Shown: positions 36,101-49,209, counted from the stretch's first letter. The stretch is 64,000 nucleotides of DNA from Enoplolaimus lenunculus (GCA_030248215.1 JASANG010000021.1:1-64000), one strand, 5' to 3'. Numbers and translations: made by a program. Notes: generated from the sequence alone by a model not told the origin.

Positions 36101-37343
36101 GCTTAAAATGTTATACATATTTACTATATTAAAAGCGAATACAAATAGTGCGATTGCTATAAATATAAATAAATACTGATCAATTGCTGGTATGGTAATG
36201 TTGCGGGAAATTTAGAGTCCTACAAACATGATGGAGTATGTATAAACGAGGACATTGAGGCAAAATATGAGAGCTTCCCGGTACTGACATATCGAGACGT
36301 CCATTGAGTGTTGACGTTTCTATAAAACAGGTCATAATGGCTGTGTTACAAGTTGCTTGATCTAATTTTATAAATTAATATTTATTGAATCCGGAGGTTT
36401 TCATTAGATTTCGTTTAAGCTTTTCTTTGATTTCGTTTCGTATGCTAAGTTTGTAGATGTATCAATGGAGAACCTATGAGTTTTTTGGCGTAACTCTGAT
36501 GTCGTCAAAAATGTACAAATTTTCCAACTGGCATCTGTCTTAATACCGGGTCAGCGTTAAAATTTATACTCGTGTTTTTGAAACTCTATTTTTGGCCAAG
36601 AGTGGAAAAATGATAGACAGTGCCTGCAACAAGTCGCTTGTCATTATTAATACAGTATTGCTGAAAAATGATGACGACACTAAAGTGGATCTAAGTTTAG
36701 ATACGATGGATATATTTATCCTTTTTGCGATTCGAATGATAAAAAATTTAAAAATTAATTTTAGCACTAAAAAACTTTATACATTATAGTGTAGTGCTCG
36801 TTCTATAGTCATTACCTTAAACCCCTCCTTTAACAAATCCTCGATTCATCACCGAATGACAGTTTATCAATCATGCGCAGATGCTTTTGACAAAAATACA
36901 CCAAGTTTCAAGCGTTCAGAATGTTTTTGTTTCAGCAAATTACAAGTACCACACAGCTATGATTCGGAAGCCTTATTCTGAGCTGTGTGAAGCATGGATC
37001 ATTAGGTATTAATTATTCGTGACGCCGGGAAAATGTAGGTTAAAGATCCCGGATTTTAAAGTCTACGCCGAACGAGCTAAATCATGTTCAAGCATTGTGC
37101 TAAATTTAAAACAGTATCACTTCCTGACTAATTCGAAAAATACAACACCTATCACCAGCTGGTCATAGTTGCTACACGCTGTTGACTGTATATACTGGCA
37201 TTTGGTTAAAAATTATTTTGCTCAAAATATCGCCATGAGTGGTTTGGTTGGTGTTTAGTTAAATATGTAGTCTGTGAATTGAACTGATACATTTTGTCGT
37301 CAAATGTTGTGCCAGACCATTGGCGTCGATAGGACTTTTGTTT
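33184..37343. other. Intergenic, no gene recognised
   Basis: A tRNA-like B box (GGGTTCGACTCCC) occurs on the minus strand near 35095-35110 without a foldable tRNA around it. Several short open frames lack splice or domain support. Confidence 0.45.
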
Positions 37344-37351
37344 GGGGAAAC

Positions 37352-37559
37352 GGCCCATGTAGAGATCAAGAGAGGAATATTTTTTTGTGGAATTACAATA
37401 GAGTAAGCTTAAGGTTTAGACTATTTTTTTTGCCTGGCTTAGGCTTACGCTTAGGCTTAGAAATATGCTCATTATTACGCTTAGGCTTAGGCTTAGGCTT
37501 AGGCTTAGGCTTAGGAATATGCTTAAAATACTGTTCCGCCTCTGTTCCTTGCATTGACC
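37352..37559. mobile_element. TTAGGC-bearing hAT-type MITE, longest array
   Basis: It runs from GGCCCATGTAGAGATCAAGA to the complement of GGTCAATGCAAGGAACAGAG. The right block holds six perfect consecutive CTTAGG units; the left block is degenerate. Flanks GGGGAAAC and GGAGAAAT agree at 6 of 8 bases. Confidence 0.8.
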
Positions 37560-37621
37560 GGAGAAATTAACAACTGCACCTGAACAAAAGTTATACAATG
37601 TATTTTATTAAAACTTACTGC

Positions 37622-37995
37622 GCCAAAATATCGCAGAACGATATCAATTTGGTTCCTCTGGTTATACCACCACTTTGGAGTCGTTAGGCAAATCTTCTAG
37701 ACCCAACTTTTTGTGCCTAACTATTGCAATACCATATTATTTTGACTCAGCTGAATATCTCATCACTTGGGAATTGTTCGGCTTAACCTCTAGACCAAAC
37801 ATGCTGTGCTGAACTCTTGCACGACGATATCTATTTCACTCCTCTGGTTGCATATACGACCGCTTTGGAGTCGTTAGCGATAACCTCTAGATCAAACTTG
37901 TTTGTGCCTAACTATTGCAGGACGATATTCACATAATTTCTCTGCTTAAACCGCCGCTTTGGAGTCGTTATGAATAACCCGTAGATCTCTAGAGG
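37622..37995. repeat. Diverged tandem repeat of about 95 bp, four units
   Basis: The phrase CTTTGGAGTCGTTA recurs near 37673, 37864 and 37957 with a diverged unit between the first two. Each unit also has AACCTCTAGACCAAAC- and TGCACGACGATATC-like words. Confidence 0.75.
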
Positions 37996-38220
37996 ATTTA
38001 ACAAGTGATAATTGATTAATAGGACGGAGTTCATTTGTATACAGATACAGTTTTAAGGTTGACGTGACACACTTGTAAATTTGCAATTGCAAAATATGAG
38101 ACAACTAATGTTGGATTTATTTTTATTCTAAGCTCTGTTGTGCTTAAATTGAACAGCTTAGTAAAGCGATACTGTATTCGAAGTTTTGGCCCATGTTACG
38201 CTGAGGGCCGTCCCGCTATC

Positions 38221-38303
38221 TCTGTACAGTGGGACAGCGGGACCGTGGGACAGCGGGACAGTGGGACAGCGTGACAGTGGGACAGCGGGACAGAGGGACA
38301 TAA
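38221..38303. repeat. 8-bp tandem array TGGGACAG
   Basis: About nine head-to-tail units alternating TGGGACAG and CGGGACAG. The complementary array is at 39825-40060. It is preceded at 38189 by GGCCCATGTTACGCTGAGGG, which resembles the terminus of the hAT-type MITEs described here. Confidence 0.85.
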
Positions 38304-38478
38304 AGCCTATAATTTTGCTCGGAACTTGTTTTAGCTGAGCGCGAGCTATCGAGTCAAAACTGACGCAAGTAAAAAGTGAAACCAAATTAAAGTCGCAAAC
38401 CTCCACACAAAATTTTGGGTTTGATACCGGATACAGGATCAAAGCCTGGTGGTCCGGTGTTCCCAATTGAATTACTCT

Positions 38479-39236
38479 GTAATGCGTGCTTCACTTTAAT
38501 TTGAGTACGGCCTGTGCATTTTTACATCGTAAATTGACGCATACCCTTTGCTGTTTTTCCAAATCATTTCAATTGGCAACCACGGTCCATTGAAAATTTC
38601 GAATCTACTGTTGGGTTGCTTGATTTATGTTTTTTATAATAAATTTTTAAAAACGCAAAATGTTCAGGGCAGCGACTTTAAACGCTGCATTTGATATAAT
38701 TTGCTTTGACGGTGTCTTAGATACTAAACTGCACCATTAGCATTTGCTGAATTAATTTTTATAATTCAATTGACGCCTGCTGTAGTTAGCGTGGTCTCAA
38801 TTGACGGTTGCTGTGATTTTATTATTCCATCTATAGGCGTTTATTTATTTTTTAGCAATACTAGAAACGGGAATATTAACAATTGACAACTGTAGTTATA
38901 ACTCCAGTTATTGCTAATGTGTACCAGAACATGAGTTGACATTACACCTACCGTCAAATTTTATAAATTTCGATCGAAAACTACCCGAAAATATTGAAAC
39001 AGCTTTTGCATTCACTGATGCATGCGTACGTAACCTTCCCTCGATACTGTAACATAAAAATCCGCAATTGACGGTTACTGTTCATTTTACTGACAATAGC
39101 CGCCAATTGAAATTTTAAAATTTTAAAATTTTTAAAAAAATAACACTACTTGCTATAACTCGTATGGCTAAAGCAAACGTCAATTGACGATGTGTAGTTC
39201 CACAGGCCGTACTCAAATTAAAGTGGAGCACGCATA
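38479..39236. mobile_element. Inverted-end DNA element with CAATTGACG interior
   Basis: The left end ATGCGTGCTTCACTTTAATT continues TTGAGTACGGCCTGTG, and the right end is its complement with one mismatch over about 35 bp. The roughly 690-bp interior contains at least six CAATTGAC(G) words, several followed by GTTGCTG or GTTACTG. No open frame of note. Confidence 0.78.
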
Positions 39237-39824
39237 ATAAGACCGCATTGTGTAAAAATGATTAGAATTGTTGTTAATTTGGCCAAATTTTAAAAGTTTA
39301 TTTTAGTCGGCAACCGAACAAAAGAAACGATATTCAATAATCTTGCAAGCGTCACCAGAGAACAAAGCTTAAATTGTAAACATTTTTAATTTAATCCGAT
39401 TCAAACAACAGAAAATTGAGCTTTTCAAAGTTTATATATTTTGAATTTCTCGCGTGGGATTACATGCGTTATTGGGGCACCTTTCAACTGACACTTTGTA
39501 ACGTTGCTGCACAGTAGGGCTCTAATTGTAGCGTATATGTAGAATTCCTTTAATCAGGGACAGCAGAGGCCCATGTTACTTTTAGGGTCGCATGCAATCG
39601 CAGATGTTCAGAGAGCGGCAGCCTCAAAGTGAAAAAGTCTCTCTACCACACTGCTTTTATATTTTAGTGCATATTTTATATGTAAAATAGCTGAGAACTT
39701 CCACCTCCACATTTCAGTTATACGTGTGGAAGTAAAAAAAGTACCGGCGTTAGGACAAGGTTAAGCTTGGTTTAGGCAGAGGGGATGTGTATAAAGTAGA
39801 AACATTGTCTCCCGACATGGGCCG

Positions 39825-40060
39825 TCCCAGCTGTCCCACAGTTCCATTTGTCCTGCCTGTCCTGCTGTCTGCTGTCAAGGCTGTCCCATTGCCCTGCCGT
39901 TCCGCTGTTTTATTTTTCCGGCTTTAACCACTGTCCCAGCTGTGTTAGCTGTCCCGTTGTCCCACTGTCCCATTGTCCCACTGTCCAATTGTCCCGTTGT
40001 CCCAGTTGTCCCGTTGTCCCACTTTCCCGTTGTCCCAGCTGTCCCACTGTCCCACAGTTA
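39825..40060. repeat. 8-bp tandem array CTGTCCCA
   Basis: More than twenty CTGTCCCA/TTGTCCCG units with short interruptions, the complement of the array at 38221-38303. The two arrays face each other across the inverted-end element at 38479-39236. Confidence 0.85.
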
Positions 40061-40693
40061 AGTTTAGTGTTAGGCACGCTTAGGCTTTATAAGTTTGTGC
40101 TTTTGCTTTGTAGTAATATATAATCATTTATGAGGCGTATTTTTGCCTTCTGTCAAATTAGTATATATTTGGTGCGTTTAAAATATAAGTACCTCAAGTG
40201 TTTTTACTATGGTTTTATTTTGATTTAAAAACAAGAGTGGATCCAGTTGACTTAGCGGAGTATGCGAAGCCTCGCTCAACGTTGATATAACGCTCATCAT
40301 AGTCAATGTGAAGCCCCTTATACAAACGTGAAATAGCTTCGCATGAGCGTCTAGAAATGTGGGGAGAAGATATAACTGGACCAAAGACATATTTCTATGA
40401 CGAGGGTATACGAAAAAATAGAATGCAACCTTTTTACGCTGTTTAGACTATTTTGAAGTAAAATAGCAAAGAATTTTTGGCGAGAAAAGCGAGGTTTAGA
40501 ATCTCACTATTTTAGTAGCAAATATTTAATACATATAGACAATAGGTATTAACAACGGGGGTTGGACTCGGAAGAAAATCTATGGAGCGACGCGAGCGAG
40601 AATCCAAACGCAATTATTTGCACCGTTTTGCATTGAATCCTTTGTGTATGATGATAACAAAAACATAAGCATAATTTTGGTTTTAAAAAGCTT

Positions 40694-41017
40694 ATGTTAC
40701 GCCTCTGGTGGTGACCGTTGTCTGGTTTTTAAGGCCCCCGCGGAGTCCACCCATGTATTCGCGAAGTAACAAAATGGGCCCCACGCACGGATCACCGAGA
40801 TACCATCTATTCCAATGAAGCCATATGTGATCTGCCAAGTTCCTTGTGGTCCTTGGATGCCAGCATGGCGTTCACTACGGCGCGGTTCTAGACAGAAAAC
40901 CGTGGAATTCTTAATCATGCAGAACAAATGTATGGTGTACTGATGTATATTATTGTTGCCTTGCGAATCAGAACTCTGAATATTTTGTGATAGCCAGATT
41001 GTGGAGTGAAAACTCAT
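40694..41017 (-). other. Unassigned open frame of 106 codons
   Basis: The second half (GIQGPQGTWQITYGFIGIDG then ISVIRAWGPFCYFANTWVDS) is noticeably more GC-rich than the surroundings and follows a possible acceptor TTCTGTCTAG at about 40888. It could be a terminal exon, but another frame from the same acceptor is open only briefly and no domain is recognised. It may equally be a repeat fragment. Confidence 0.2.
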
Positions 41018-42782
41018 TTAGAACGCAAGACACTCTTAAAAGGCTAGAGGCAACCAACCTAAGAAATGATTTTAGGCCAAGAATTGTTTACTTTATATGA
41101 TATTAGGCCAGACTGACCACGGGTTTTGGGTGCCTATTTTCCGATATTTATTGGCGTATTTTGTCTGAAATATTCCAGAAACTTTAAATGATTATTCGGA
41201 GAAGAACTCACGAGAAGAAGACAGACGTGGTTTAAAAAGGAAAAAGGACAAACAAAATTTTCGTTGGAAATAATTATAAGTTTTGTGAGATGCCATTGGG
41301 TGTGAGGAATTTCATTTTAGGGGTATGGGGGCGTCAGTTCTATGCGTGTTATCTTTGCGTCATTGTGACTACATATTGCAGTCCTTGTTGTTGTTTTCTT
41401 ATTGTTTTCGACGGTTTTAAGCTGTTTGCTTATATTTTAGAGTTATCAATTATTCTCGGGTTACACACGAGAAAAAAAAACGTTTTGAACTTTGTATGGC
41501 TACAAGATTTTACACAGGAATACATTTTGGTGAAGAGTTGAAGAGCTTTTTTGACAACAAAAATGAGTTATTATTTAAAAAACTGAAATGGCACAAAAGT
41601 CGATTTGCAGTTGCTTACAGCATAATAACGTTTAATCAACAGTTTCAATGTAAGCTTTGGTAGAATTTCAGGGCAAATTGTTTTCAATTTCTGTCTTGCA
41701 CTGAAGATAAATGTAGTTTTTAAAATAGCATTTAACTTTGAAACAGCAATTTGACAATTTTCAGATTTTACAAATACATAAAACTCATCTGCATAATTAC
41801 AATACTACGTTAACATTCGATTCGCTTTAAAGTAGTAATATGATTTCGAAGTGCTTTGGCAAACCAGCGAATTCATAAGGCTTGTGTTTTCTTGTACAGA
41901 CAGGATTCGAGAAATTGTGACGGTCACTATTTGTTGGCTTCACATTTGCGGACTGAAAATTTCCAAACACTTTTCACGAAATCATGGTTTAGGTTTATTT
42001 AACACTAATCCGGTGACTTTATTTTTAAAACCGAAATTTGAGCTCTTGAATAATACCTACTAAAAAGGCACAACCGCGCAGGCTCGAAGAACATTGTTTA
42101 AATTTAGCAGTTTTTAAAAATATTTCACCTGCTGAATAAACAGTAGATAGGGTCGTGGTCACGCAAAACGCTTTTATCAAGCTTCTATACAACACCTGAG
42201 CCCGTGTTTTGTTCGAAATTTAATTTTCACATGTAGAATATACGGCAGCATTGAGAGTTCTTGGAAACAATATCATTCGATTTGCGTCAATATATACATT
42301 TCAGTTTGGAATTCACCAGAACTTAGTCTGACAGTTGACTGACATTTGTAGCAATGACTCGGTGTTGCATATTAAATTTATCAAAAATAATACACACAAA
42401 ACGTGTCAAATATCGGTACAATATCTTGAGTATTTTTCTATATTATCGTCAGTAATGGATTGATAAGCATTCCATTTGCTCAGCAGGTGATTAAGCATCG
42501 TTGACGGTAGGCCAGTAGCCATCTCATCATGCCACTTGAGCTCAAAATTATTTTACTAGGAGTATGCAGTTGACTTCACAAGACTTTACATGCGGGCTAA
42601 AACCTCATCATAACAGTAAACAGATACAATTTGGCAGAGAGAACAGCCAAAACGCGATGGTTAGATTACAAATGTTGCATATGCTTGGACACCTCGTACA
42701 CGTTACACCGTGACTCGTGCGTCAAGTTTCGTATTTGGCTTGCAAACCACCTTTCAGCCGAGCCCAAGTTTTTAAACCAAAC
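41018..42782. other. Intergenic, nothing recognised
   Basis: AT-rich sequence without paired splice sites, domains or repeats that I can assign. Confidence 0.5.
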
Positions 42783-42917
42783 GTGACGATCCTAAGAAGA
42801 GCTTCTAGGTCCTGTAGCTGAGTAGTGACGGTGGATTCTGAAATTGGAAATCAGGCTGAAAACTAGATCTCACAGATGAAATAGTAATTATTCGTGCGAA
42901 AACGAATAAAAACTGTT
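42783..42917 (+). mobile_element. tRNA-derived SINE, copy 3
   Basis: A box TAGCTGAGTAGTGACGG is preserved, the B-box region is eroded, and the tail with ACTAGATCTCACAGATGAAA and ATTATTCGTGCGAAAACG aligns with the copies at 1705 and 31137. Confidence 0.6.
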
Positions 42918-43268
42918 TAACTACTTTTCATCATTAATTAGTTCTTTTCAGTCAGTAACATTAATTTTTTGTATAGTATTTTTCAAACAGCACGAGGACC
43001 TCATATTTACGTATTAGCTTTAAAGCAACAGTTTTGCTGGCAATTTCCAGATATATTCCACGCACATTCTAAGAAGAAATCAGGAGCATGGCTTTCATGT
43101 AAAAGAAAATTTATCAACCTCCACAATCTAGGTTAAACGGGCATACTGCGTGAGAAATGAAACAATCGTTTTGAGACTGACTTACATAAGCACTCTCAAA
43201 ATGTACCAGGTTATGGTCTCCTCCAAATAAAGGGGGTACAGGTGGAAAGCGCAACGCGTGTTGCGAGT

Positions 43269-43340
43269 ACATTCTTTTCGACACAGATTGCACCCATAGT
43301 TGAATACTCTTGTTGAAGTATGCATCATCCACTCTTGTTT
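43269..43340. repeat. Duplicated fragment, copy A (mate at 44850-44926)
   Basis: It shares GTACATTCTTTTC, then CAGA(T)TG(T/C)ACCCA, then ACTCTTG and GAAGTATGCATCATCCA with the stretch at 44850-44926, same orientation. On the minus strand both begin DDAYF and contain KRMY, so they may be remnants of one transposon coding region. The family is not recognised. Confidence 0.5.
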
Positions 43341-44849
43341 TTATTGATCGCTATATTTGCAAAGATTAATTTGCTAATTACCAAAAAACTAAAAAAAGTT
43401 GTTTGTAGAAGCAAACAGCGCTTTCAGCGCGGTAAATAATGCTGCATGACAAAGTGGAGCCACCATTATTGTCTCATTTGCAATCTGATGTATTATATAT
43501 GGTCAAATTTTACCAGTTAATTTCAAGACCCAGGTGTGAACAGTTGGGATTAGTGTTGTGATGTGTTTGAACGAACTAGCGTCAGAAATGAACCGTCATT
43601 TCTACCCAAATGAGTCCTTTTTGTGCTGAATTTGCAGGCGTCCGATATGCACAAAACTAGTGCCCCAAGCAAAAAAATATTTGCTCGCAAATAAAGTACA
43701 TTACGCAGGAAAACAACAATTTACCACAGTGCTTTGGGCAAAAAGCAGGTCTGATTCGCCTGCTGATAATTTATATGAATACGTGAAAAAGGTAAAACTA
43801 AAATTTGAAGAGTCTTTAAACGCTAAACATTTGGCGTGTTACGCATCACTAATCTGCTGAGTTGGAAACAAATCTCTTGAGTGTTTAATGGTACCAGTTT
43901 GGCCCGTCAGCGAGTTGTGGGGTCATTGAGGTCAGCATCTCACACTTGCAATAATCCCCGCTGAAAAGTTTTCAGGCCACCTTGTATGTCATGTGAAATC
44001 CTTGCATGCCTGTCCTACAATATATTTAATAGCCCAACATCATGAGCTGGCTACGGGCTTGCGCTAGATACATCATCAGCGCTATGGAATTCACGGGTAT
44101 AAGTTTTATTAAATTGTCCTGACAGATAATATACACATGCCTGCTCTCAGTACGACTATTATTTGAAAAGTGTTCATTTAGGTTCGCGAGTTTATTTTAC
44201 TTTAAACTTGGGGCAATAGTTATAGACAATAAATTTCGCTCAATTTTGAAGTTTACAATATACATTATTTTCAAGCCATGCATGTATAGTGAAAAATAGG
44301 TTTAAGCTAGACCGCAGGGAACATGTTCTAGAGCAATAACTGTCCTGGTGATTTTGACAGAAAGAAAACCAAGAAGCATAAGCTTCTAGTTTACATTATA
44401 CAATTGGAAAATCATTGGTTTTTTAAGAAAGTTAAGGCTTTAAAATTTTATTCAACAAAAACGCCTTTAAATTCAATTGTGTGTATACCGTACGTTTTGT
44501 GATACTTTTCCTTATCAAGTTCATTATCTTCCGATGGAAACTATATCAATAACAAGACGAGGATAAAATGTAAAGTTATAAGGATGAATCTAATTGTTAA
44601 AGAAGCATTTGTATTTCCCATACCAAGAGTAGATAATAACAAGAGTGCAACTCTTGAGGTCCCGCATGGTACAAAATGTACCACCAGGCGTTGCCTTTTT
44701 GGCCGACCCCCCTTGTTTAGATGGGGGTTGCTGTCACATGAAATAACCTTAAATTAAACTATAACCTTAGCATTTTTGATGCCGGATACATAAAGTGCCA
44801 TGGTTCGCATACGCTGTAACCCGCTGTGAATAAGGGGTAGGCCGTGCCC

Positions 44850-44926
44850 GGTACATTCTTTTCAACAGACTGTACCCAGTTGCATACTCTTGGAAGTATG
44901 CATCATCCAATCTTGTCTATACCAAC
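44850..44926. repeat. Duplicated fragment, copy B
   Basis: Mate of 43269-43340, with about 80% identity by eye over roughly 70 bp. Confidence 0.5.
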
Positions 44927-45430
44927 AGGCAGATTCTTAATTGAAAAAATGATATTCTAAATGTTTACTTTTGAGACTCTCAGAAGGTACATACTGGTGT
45001 ACCATATTTATTATCTCTTGAACCCAAACGTTACGTTTTCAAGAACTTAAGTTTAACTATGAAAAAAAGCAAATTACTTTTTTATGCGTATCACTGCGAA
45101 ATTCGAACAACTTACGGCAGTACCGGAGCAGACTAGGGCAGCCAAAATTCCTCCAGGAGGCGACCCTATGCGATAACCAAAATATTTTTCGAATTGTGAA
45201 CTTTTTAAATTTTAAGCTATTTTAAAATACCAGCACTTTGAAAAATCTCTGTTAGTTCGTATTCTGCTTTCCGAATACTCTAACCTTTTCTGGCGTTGTT
45301 AATCTGAGATGAAGCCAGGACATGCAGACAAATCTTAAGGTAAGAGATAATTTTTGGGTGACCTGAGCTATCACTACTCGGCACGTCAACGGTCTCTGCA
45401 ATATCTGACGTTTCATCATCTGATTTAGTG

Positions 45431-48400
45431 TCATTTTTCGTCTCTTTGATGTATTGAGGTATTCTGAATCGGAACCGCATGCTAAACCAGTTCATTGTTT
45501 TTCGACAGATAAAATTTTCTAACCTTGTGGTCGCCCGTTTCGTCTTGGCTTCTGGTTCTTGTGCTTAAATGCACCACTTGGATACGCTCCCACACGATTT
45601 CTTTTGGTAGGCGTTTGGTTATTTTCCAAGCTAAGTTTATTAATTGACATCAATTCAAACAATTTAACATGGCATTAACCGAACAAAATTAAAAAAAACT
45701 GGTGACTAGTTTTTGTTTTAAATCTTGTTAGGGTGGGGGAATCTCTCTGGTAGTGGGGCCCCTAAATTGGGCGTATGGCGGTGGTTGCTGCGGGCCTATC
45801 TTAGGGAGTGGATCATAAACCCTTCTAGAATAGTATGTCCAAGATATAGATCATTTCTTTATAGATATTTAATCACTTATATATTGTATCATGGTCCTAT
45901 AACGACTAGTTAGTTTGGGATAGCTGATGCGCGCCGGTACTAGAAATGTTTTTCTTTTTTGTTTTTGTTGGTCATACAAGTTGGACATGGTTCAATAGTT
46001 TGGTTTAAATCTGTTTTCAAAAAAACAACTATTGTTTCAAGCTTTATAAACATGTGGTTTGTTGTCAAACTACGTATCGTTGTCCTTTGACGACGTACAT
46101 TTTAAGACTGTGCATTTTAGACAAACGTAAGTTTAGCCCATGCTTTTTTAAAAAAATGATTAATTTTAAATGTGAAGCCCCACCAAAATTATACTGAGGA
46201 AGTGACGCAACGAGATATTTGCCAATGTAGAGATCAAGGGCGGTTTGCTTTTCTGGAGAACAGTAGTGAAGTAAGCTTAAGCTTTAGACTAATTTTTGCT
46301 TAGGTTTAGGCTTATAGGTTTTAGGTGTAAGCTCATTCTTATGCTTAGGATTTAGCTTGGGCTTGTGCTTAGACTTAGGACTATGCTTATACTACTGTTG
46401 CGGCCCTGTTCTTTACATCGGCCGAAATATGTTTGACAATTTTTTCTTAGTTTTTATGTTGATTTATCAGTCCAGTTACAATACAATTATTCTATCGACC
46501 CCAACATTTGCTTATTCGAGTACAAACGCCAGCTTTCTTATGCGATGCTAAAGGTTCTGTAATTAATTTCCGCCAATTTTTTGCATTACACATTTCAGTC
46601 CTTCTCGCACTGTCATCTTCTTTTATTGAATTTGTTGCGAAGACGTGAGAAATCCAGCTCAACTATTTAAAAATTATTTTGATGAGTTAATTTAATATTT
46701 GAATTGATTATAGTGAACTGGATCTCATGCTTGTGATTTTGTCTCAGTGTTGAAAATTCGAAAAATCTCGCCCTCGGTTTTAAAATTTTCTTCAGAGTAA
46801 CCCACAATAACTTTCAATGTACCCGCAATAACTTTCAATGTACCCGCAGTTCCGCAATACAAACGGTACGTTTTTAAATAACGGACTACTGATTTCACAC
46901 ACATGCTACTTCCACAACAGATACTTTCTTTATTAAGAGGATTGTGCGCGAGGCTACGTTTCACGATCATCTGATAATTTCTGTTTTAAGGAAATTTGTT
47001 TTGTTTTAATACAAATTTAAATTTTCTATTTGAGCGATGGAATCCTGTGCGATGAGAGAAGAAAACGGCGGAACCGCCCCTCAGTTCGCATTCAGTAGTT
47101 TACCGTTTCTGATTCCAGCCCCCAACGAACCTTCGTTTATCATGTTTTTATCGTCACATGCTCGGTTGGTATTTGAGTCGGTTTTGGTTCCGGACCCCAA
47201 TGAACCTTCGTTCATCGTGTTTGTATCATCACATGCTCTGTGATACAGGCACTTGTATGAATGTGGTCTTTAAATATTCGTGTAGCCCTATGTGTTAGGA
47301 TTGAGAATAGATAATCAACGATGGAAGGTTGGATGATAATTATCTCTGTTCATTAAAAAGCTTCCTGTCTTAGAAAATGGAAAGCGTAAACAGTAGTTAC
47401 CAAACACAGCAAAATTTAGAATAAACTGCCTCGGTTTGGTGTCTGTTTTCATCAAACTGGTTTTTGTTTTGTAACCGTTGCTTGTATTTCAATTATTATT
47501 ATTATTATTATTAGTATCATTATTGTTCTTATTATTATTGTAACTCAGCGAACTATTTCGGTCGGCGCTGCTAGGAACACCTTCCAAGTTTGTAGTTACC
47601 CAAGCAAGAAAATACGCACGCAACTAACTCCGAACCCCTACTCTAGTCTTTCTCAGATCCTTTTATATCCGAGCTTCTAAAGGTCACCACAGATTTTTAC
47701 AATCATCCGTGATCTTTTAACACAAATTATAGTTTGTAAAAATCTCTGATTTCTCATTAAAATATCTGAATTTTAACGTTAGAATATATAACTTGTGTAT
47801 TTTGACTGGCTTAACCATTTTTTAACCAAAATTTAAACTTTAAAACCATTTAAAAACTAAAGGAATGTACTATTTTGACTAGAAGTACTCATTATCAAAA
47901 CATTTTTGCCCTTTCAATTCTGTCTCAATTTCCTCATAACCTGTGTTTGGGTTTAGCAATACGATTTTCAAAACATTTGCCCCTTTTAAAATCACCGATT
48001 TCAAATAAATCCGCTTATTTTCACTTCCCAGAGTTGATTCAAGAGTTCCAAAGTTTTCAGAATTACTCATTATATCAATTACTGAAAAAGGAGAGATATC
48101 AATTACCACCCTAAGTTTAAATTCACGAAACTAAATTATACATTTATGTCTCGATGGTAACTTAAATAGAATTCGCCTATAAGCACATGGTATATAACAA
48201 AATTCTTCACAAACTTTCAAATCTAAATGAATAACTGAGACATTCCTGGTATCTTAAAATATATTCACATTGTACGAAAAATGTTTTAAAAATAGGTAGA
48301 CAATATATTTTGCTTACCAGCACAGGTCAGCATAACCCGCGTTTTATTGATATACATATATACCAGGGTTCAACCACAATTCCTGCAAAATTCATTTCCT

Positions 48401-49209
48401 GTTCCGCTTCCTGTAAGAAACTTCAATTCCTGTTCCTGCTCCGGCAAAATTTAGTTCCTGTTGGTACCCTGATATATACGCACATAATCCCTTCCGCGAA
48501 TCCTATCTCTAAACAGCGGCCCAGCTAACACTCGTGTGAATGAATACAGTAGCAATTCATTATGTAAAATGTTTAAAGCTGAAATTTTTACTTATGTTCG
48601 CAAGAACCATTGTCCGGAATGCCAACATATAGCGCCACAAATCAGAAAAACGCTCCAAGGGCATACAGAATATATTCTCGCTCACATTTAACAATTTCAC
48701 ACTAAAGTTAAGCATATATAAAAAGTTTATATTTCGCATTAAAAACAACTCGCTATTGCATAAACTGTTTTATGAAGCCGAACATTAATCCAATGTTTCA
48801 TTCTCGGCAGTCAAAACATATTTCCTGCATAAACCTAAACCGCCCCCGTAAAATCCCCTTAACCTTATTTGAAACAAGCTCCTGCGAGTACATACTTACC
48901 ATAACTTAAACGATCCTAAACTTACACCAGTAAGCCGCCAACGATTCGAAGCAGTCGCTGATCCGTTGACTTCCTGAAAATTACAGAACGAATACAACAG
49001 TTAAATACCGACAACAGGTTTTACTTACCACAATCTGAGTGCTCGCCAAGTGTTCGATCGACGATCGCACGTATTCGCCAGACAATTGGTCTAGTAAATG
49101 GCCCACCACTAACTACCAGATGTTCATCTGATGTTCGAACGGAATTCAGCAAGCATTCCAACAAATAACAGTCGCCCGCAGTAGCAAATTGAATTTGCCA
49201 GAAGTTCAA
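45431..49209 (-). CDS. Unrecognised protein, C-terminal four exons
   Basis: Four open stretches with AG/GT borders join in phase: 49209-49029 (donor GTAAGT, phase 1), 48973-48926 (phase 1), 45630-45524 (phase 0) and 45481-45431 ending in TGA. Together they give about 128 residues: a first part with four cysteines (GDCYLLECLLNS, GGPFTRPIVWRIRAIV, GEHSDC), then SQRISDCFESLAAYW, WKITKRLPKEIVWERIQVVH and a basic, polar tail ending HQRDEK. No signal peptide or membrane helix is visible in these exons; the 5' end is missing and may lie in the repeat-rich DNA above 49.2 kb. The 3.3-kb intron contains a copy of the 515-bp direct repeat. I do not recognise the family. The phase agreement is the main support; chance cannot be excluded. 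Confidence 0.42.
46219..46423. mobile_element. TTAGGC-bearing hAT-type MITE
   Basis: It starts TTGCCAATGTAGAGATCAAG and ends in the complement of GGCCGATGTAAAGAACAGGG. The interior contains degenerate CTTAGG repeats on both sides of a GCTCATTCTTATGC spacer. It lies in the long intron of the four-exon gene. Confidence 0.75.
47491..47541. repeat. ATT microsatellite
   Basis: An (ATT)n run of about 9 units, then interrupted units. Confidence 0.85.
48335..48850 (+). repeat. 515-bp direct repeat, left copy
   Basis: It aligns, at roughly 90% by eye, with 60301-60820 in the same orientation from CCGCGTTTT through CATATTTCCTGCATAA. Both copies contain the same nested hAT-like MITE at the same site. 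It may be a long terminal repeat of an old element or a dispersed repeat; no clear TG...CA ends, primer site or flanking duplication were seen. Confidence 0.7.
48364..48471. mobile_element. 108-bp hAT-like MITE nested in the direct repeat
   Basis: The ends CAGGGTTCAACC and GGTACCCTG are imperfect inverts. A perfect 8-bp flanking duplication ATATATAC stands at 48356-48363 and 48472-48479, as expected for hAT elements. Confidence 0.82.

Noticed and set aside
37430-37520. True interstitial telomere from chromosome fusion
   Set aside because: The TTAGGC blocks recur inside elements with matching inverted ends and 8-bp duplications, so transposition explains them.
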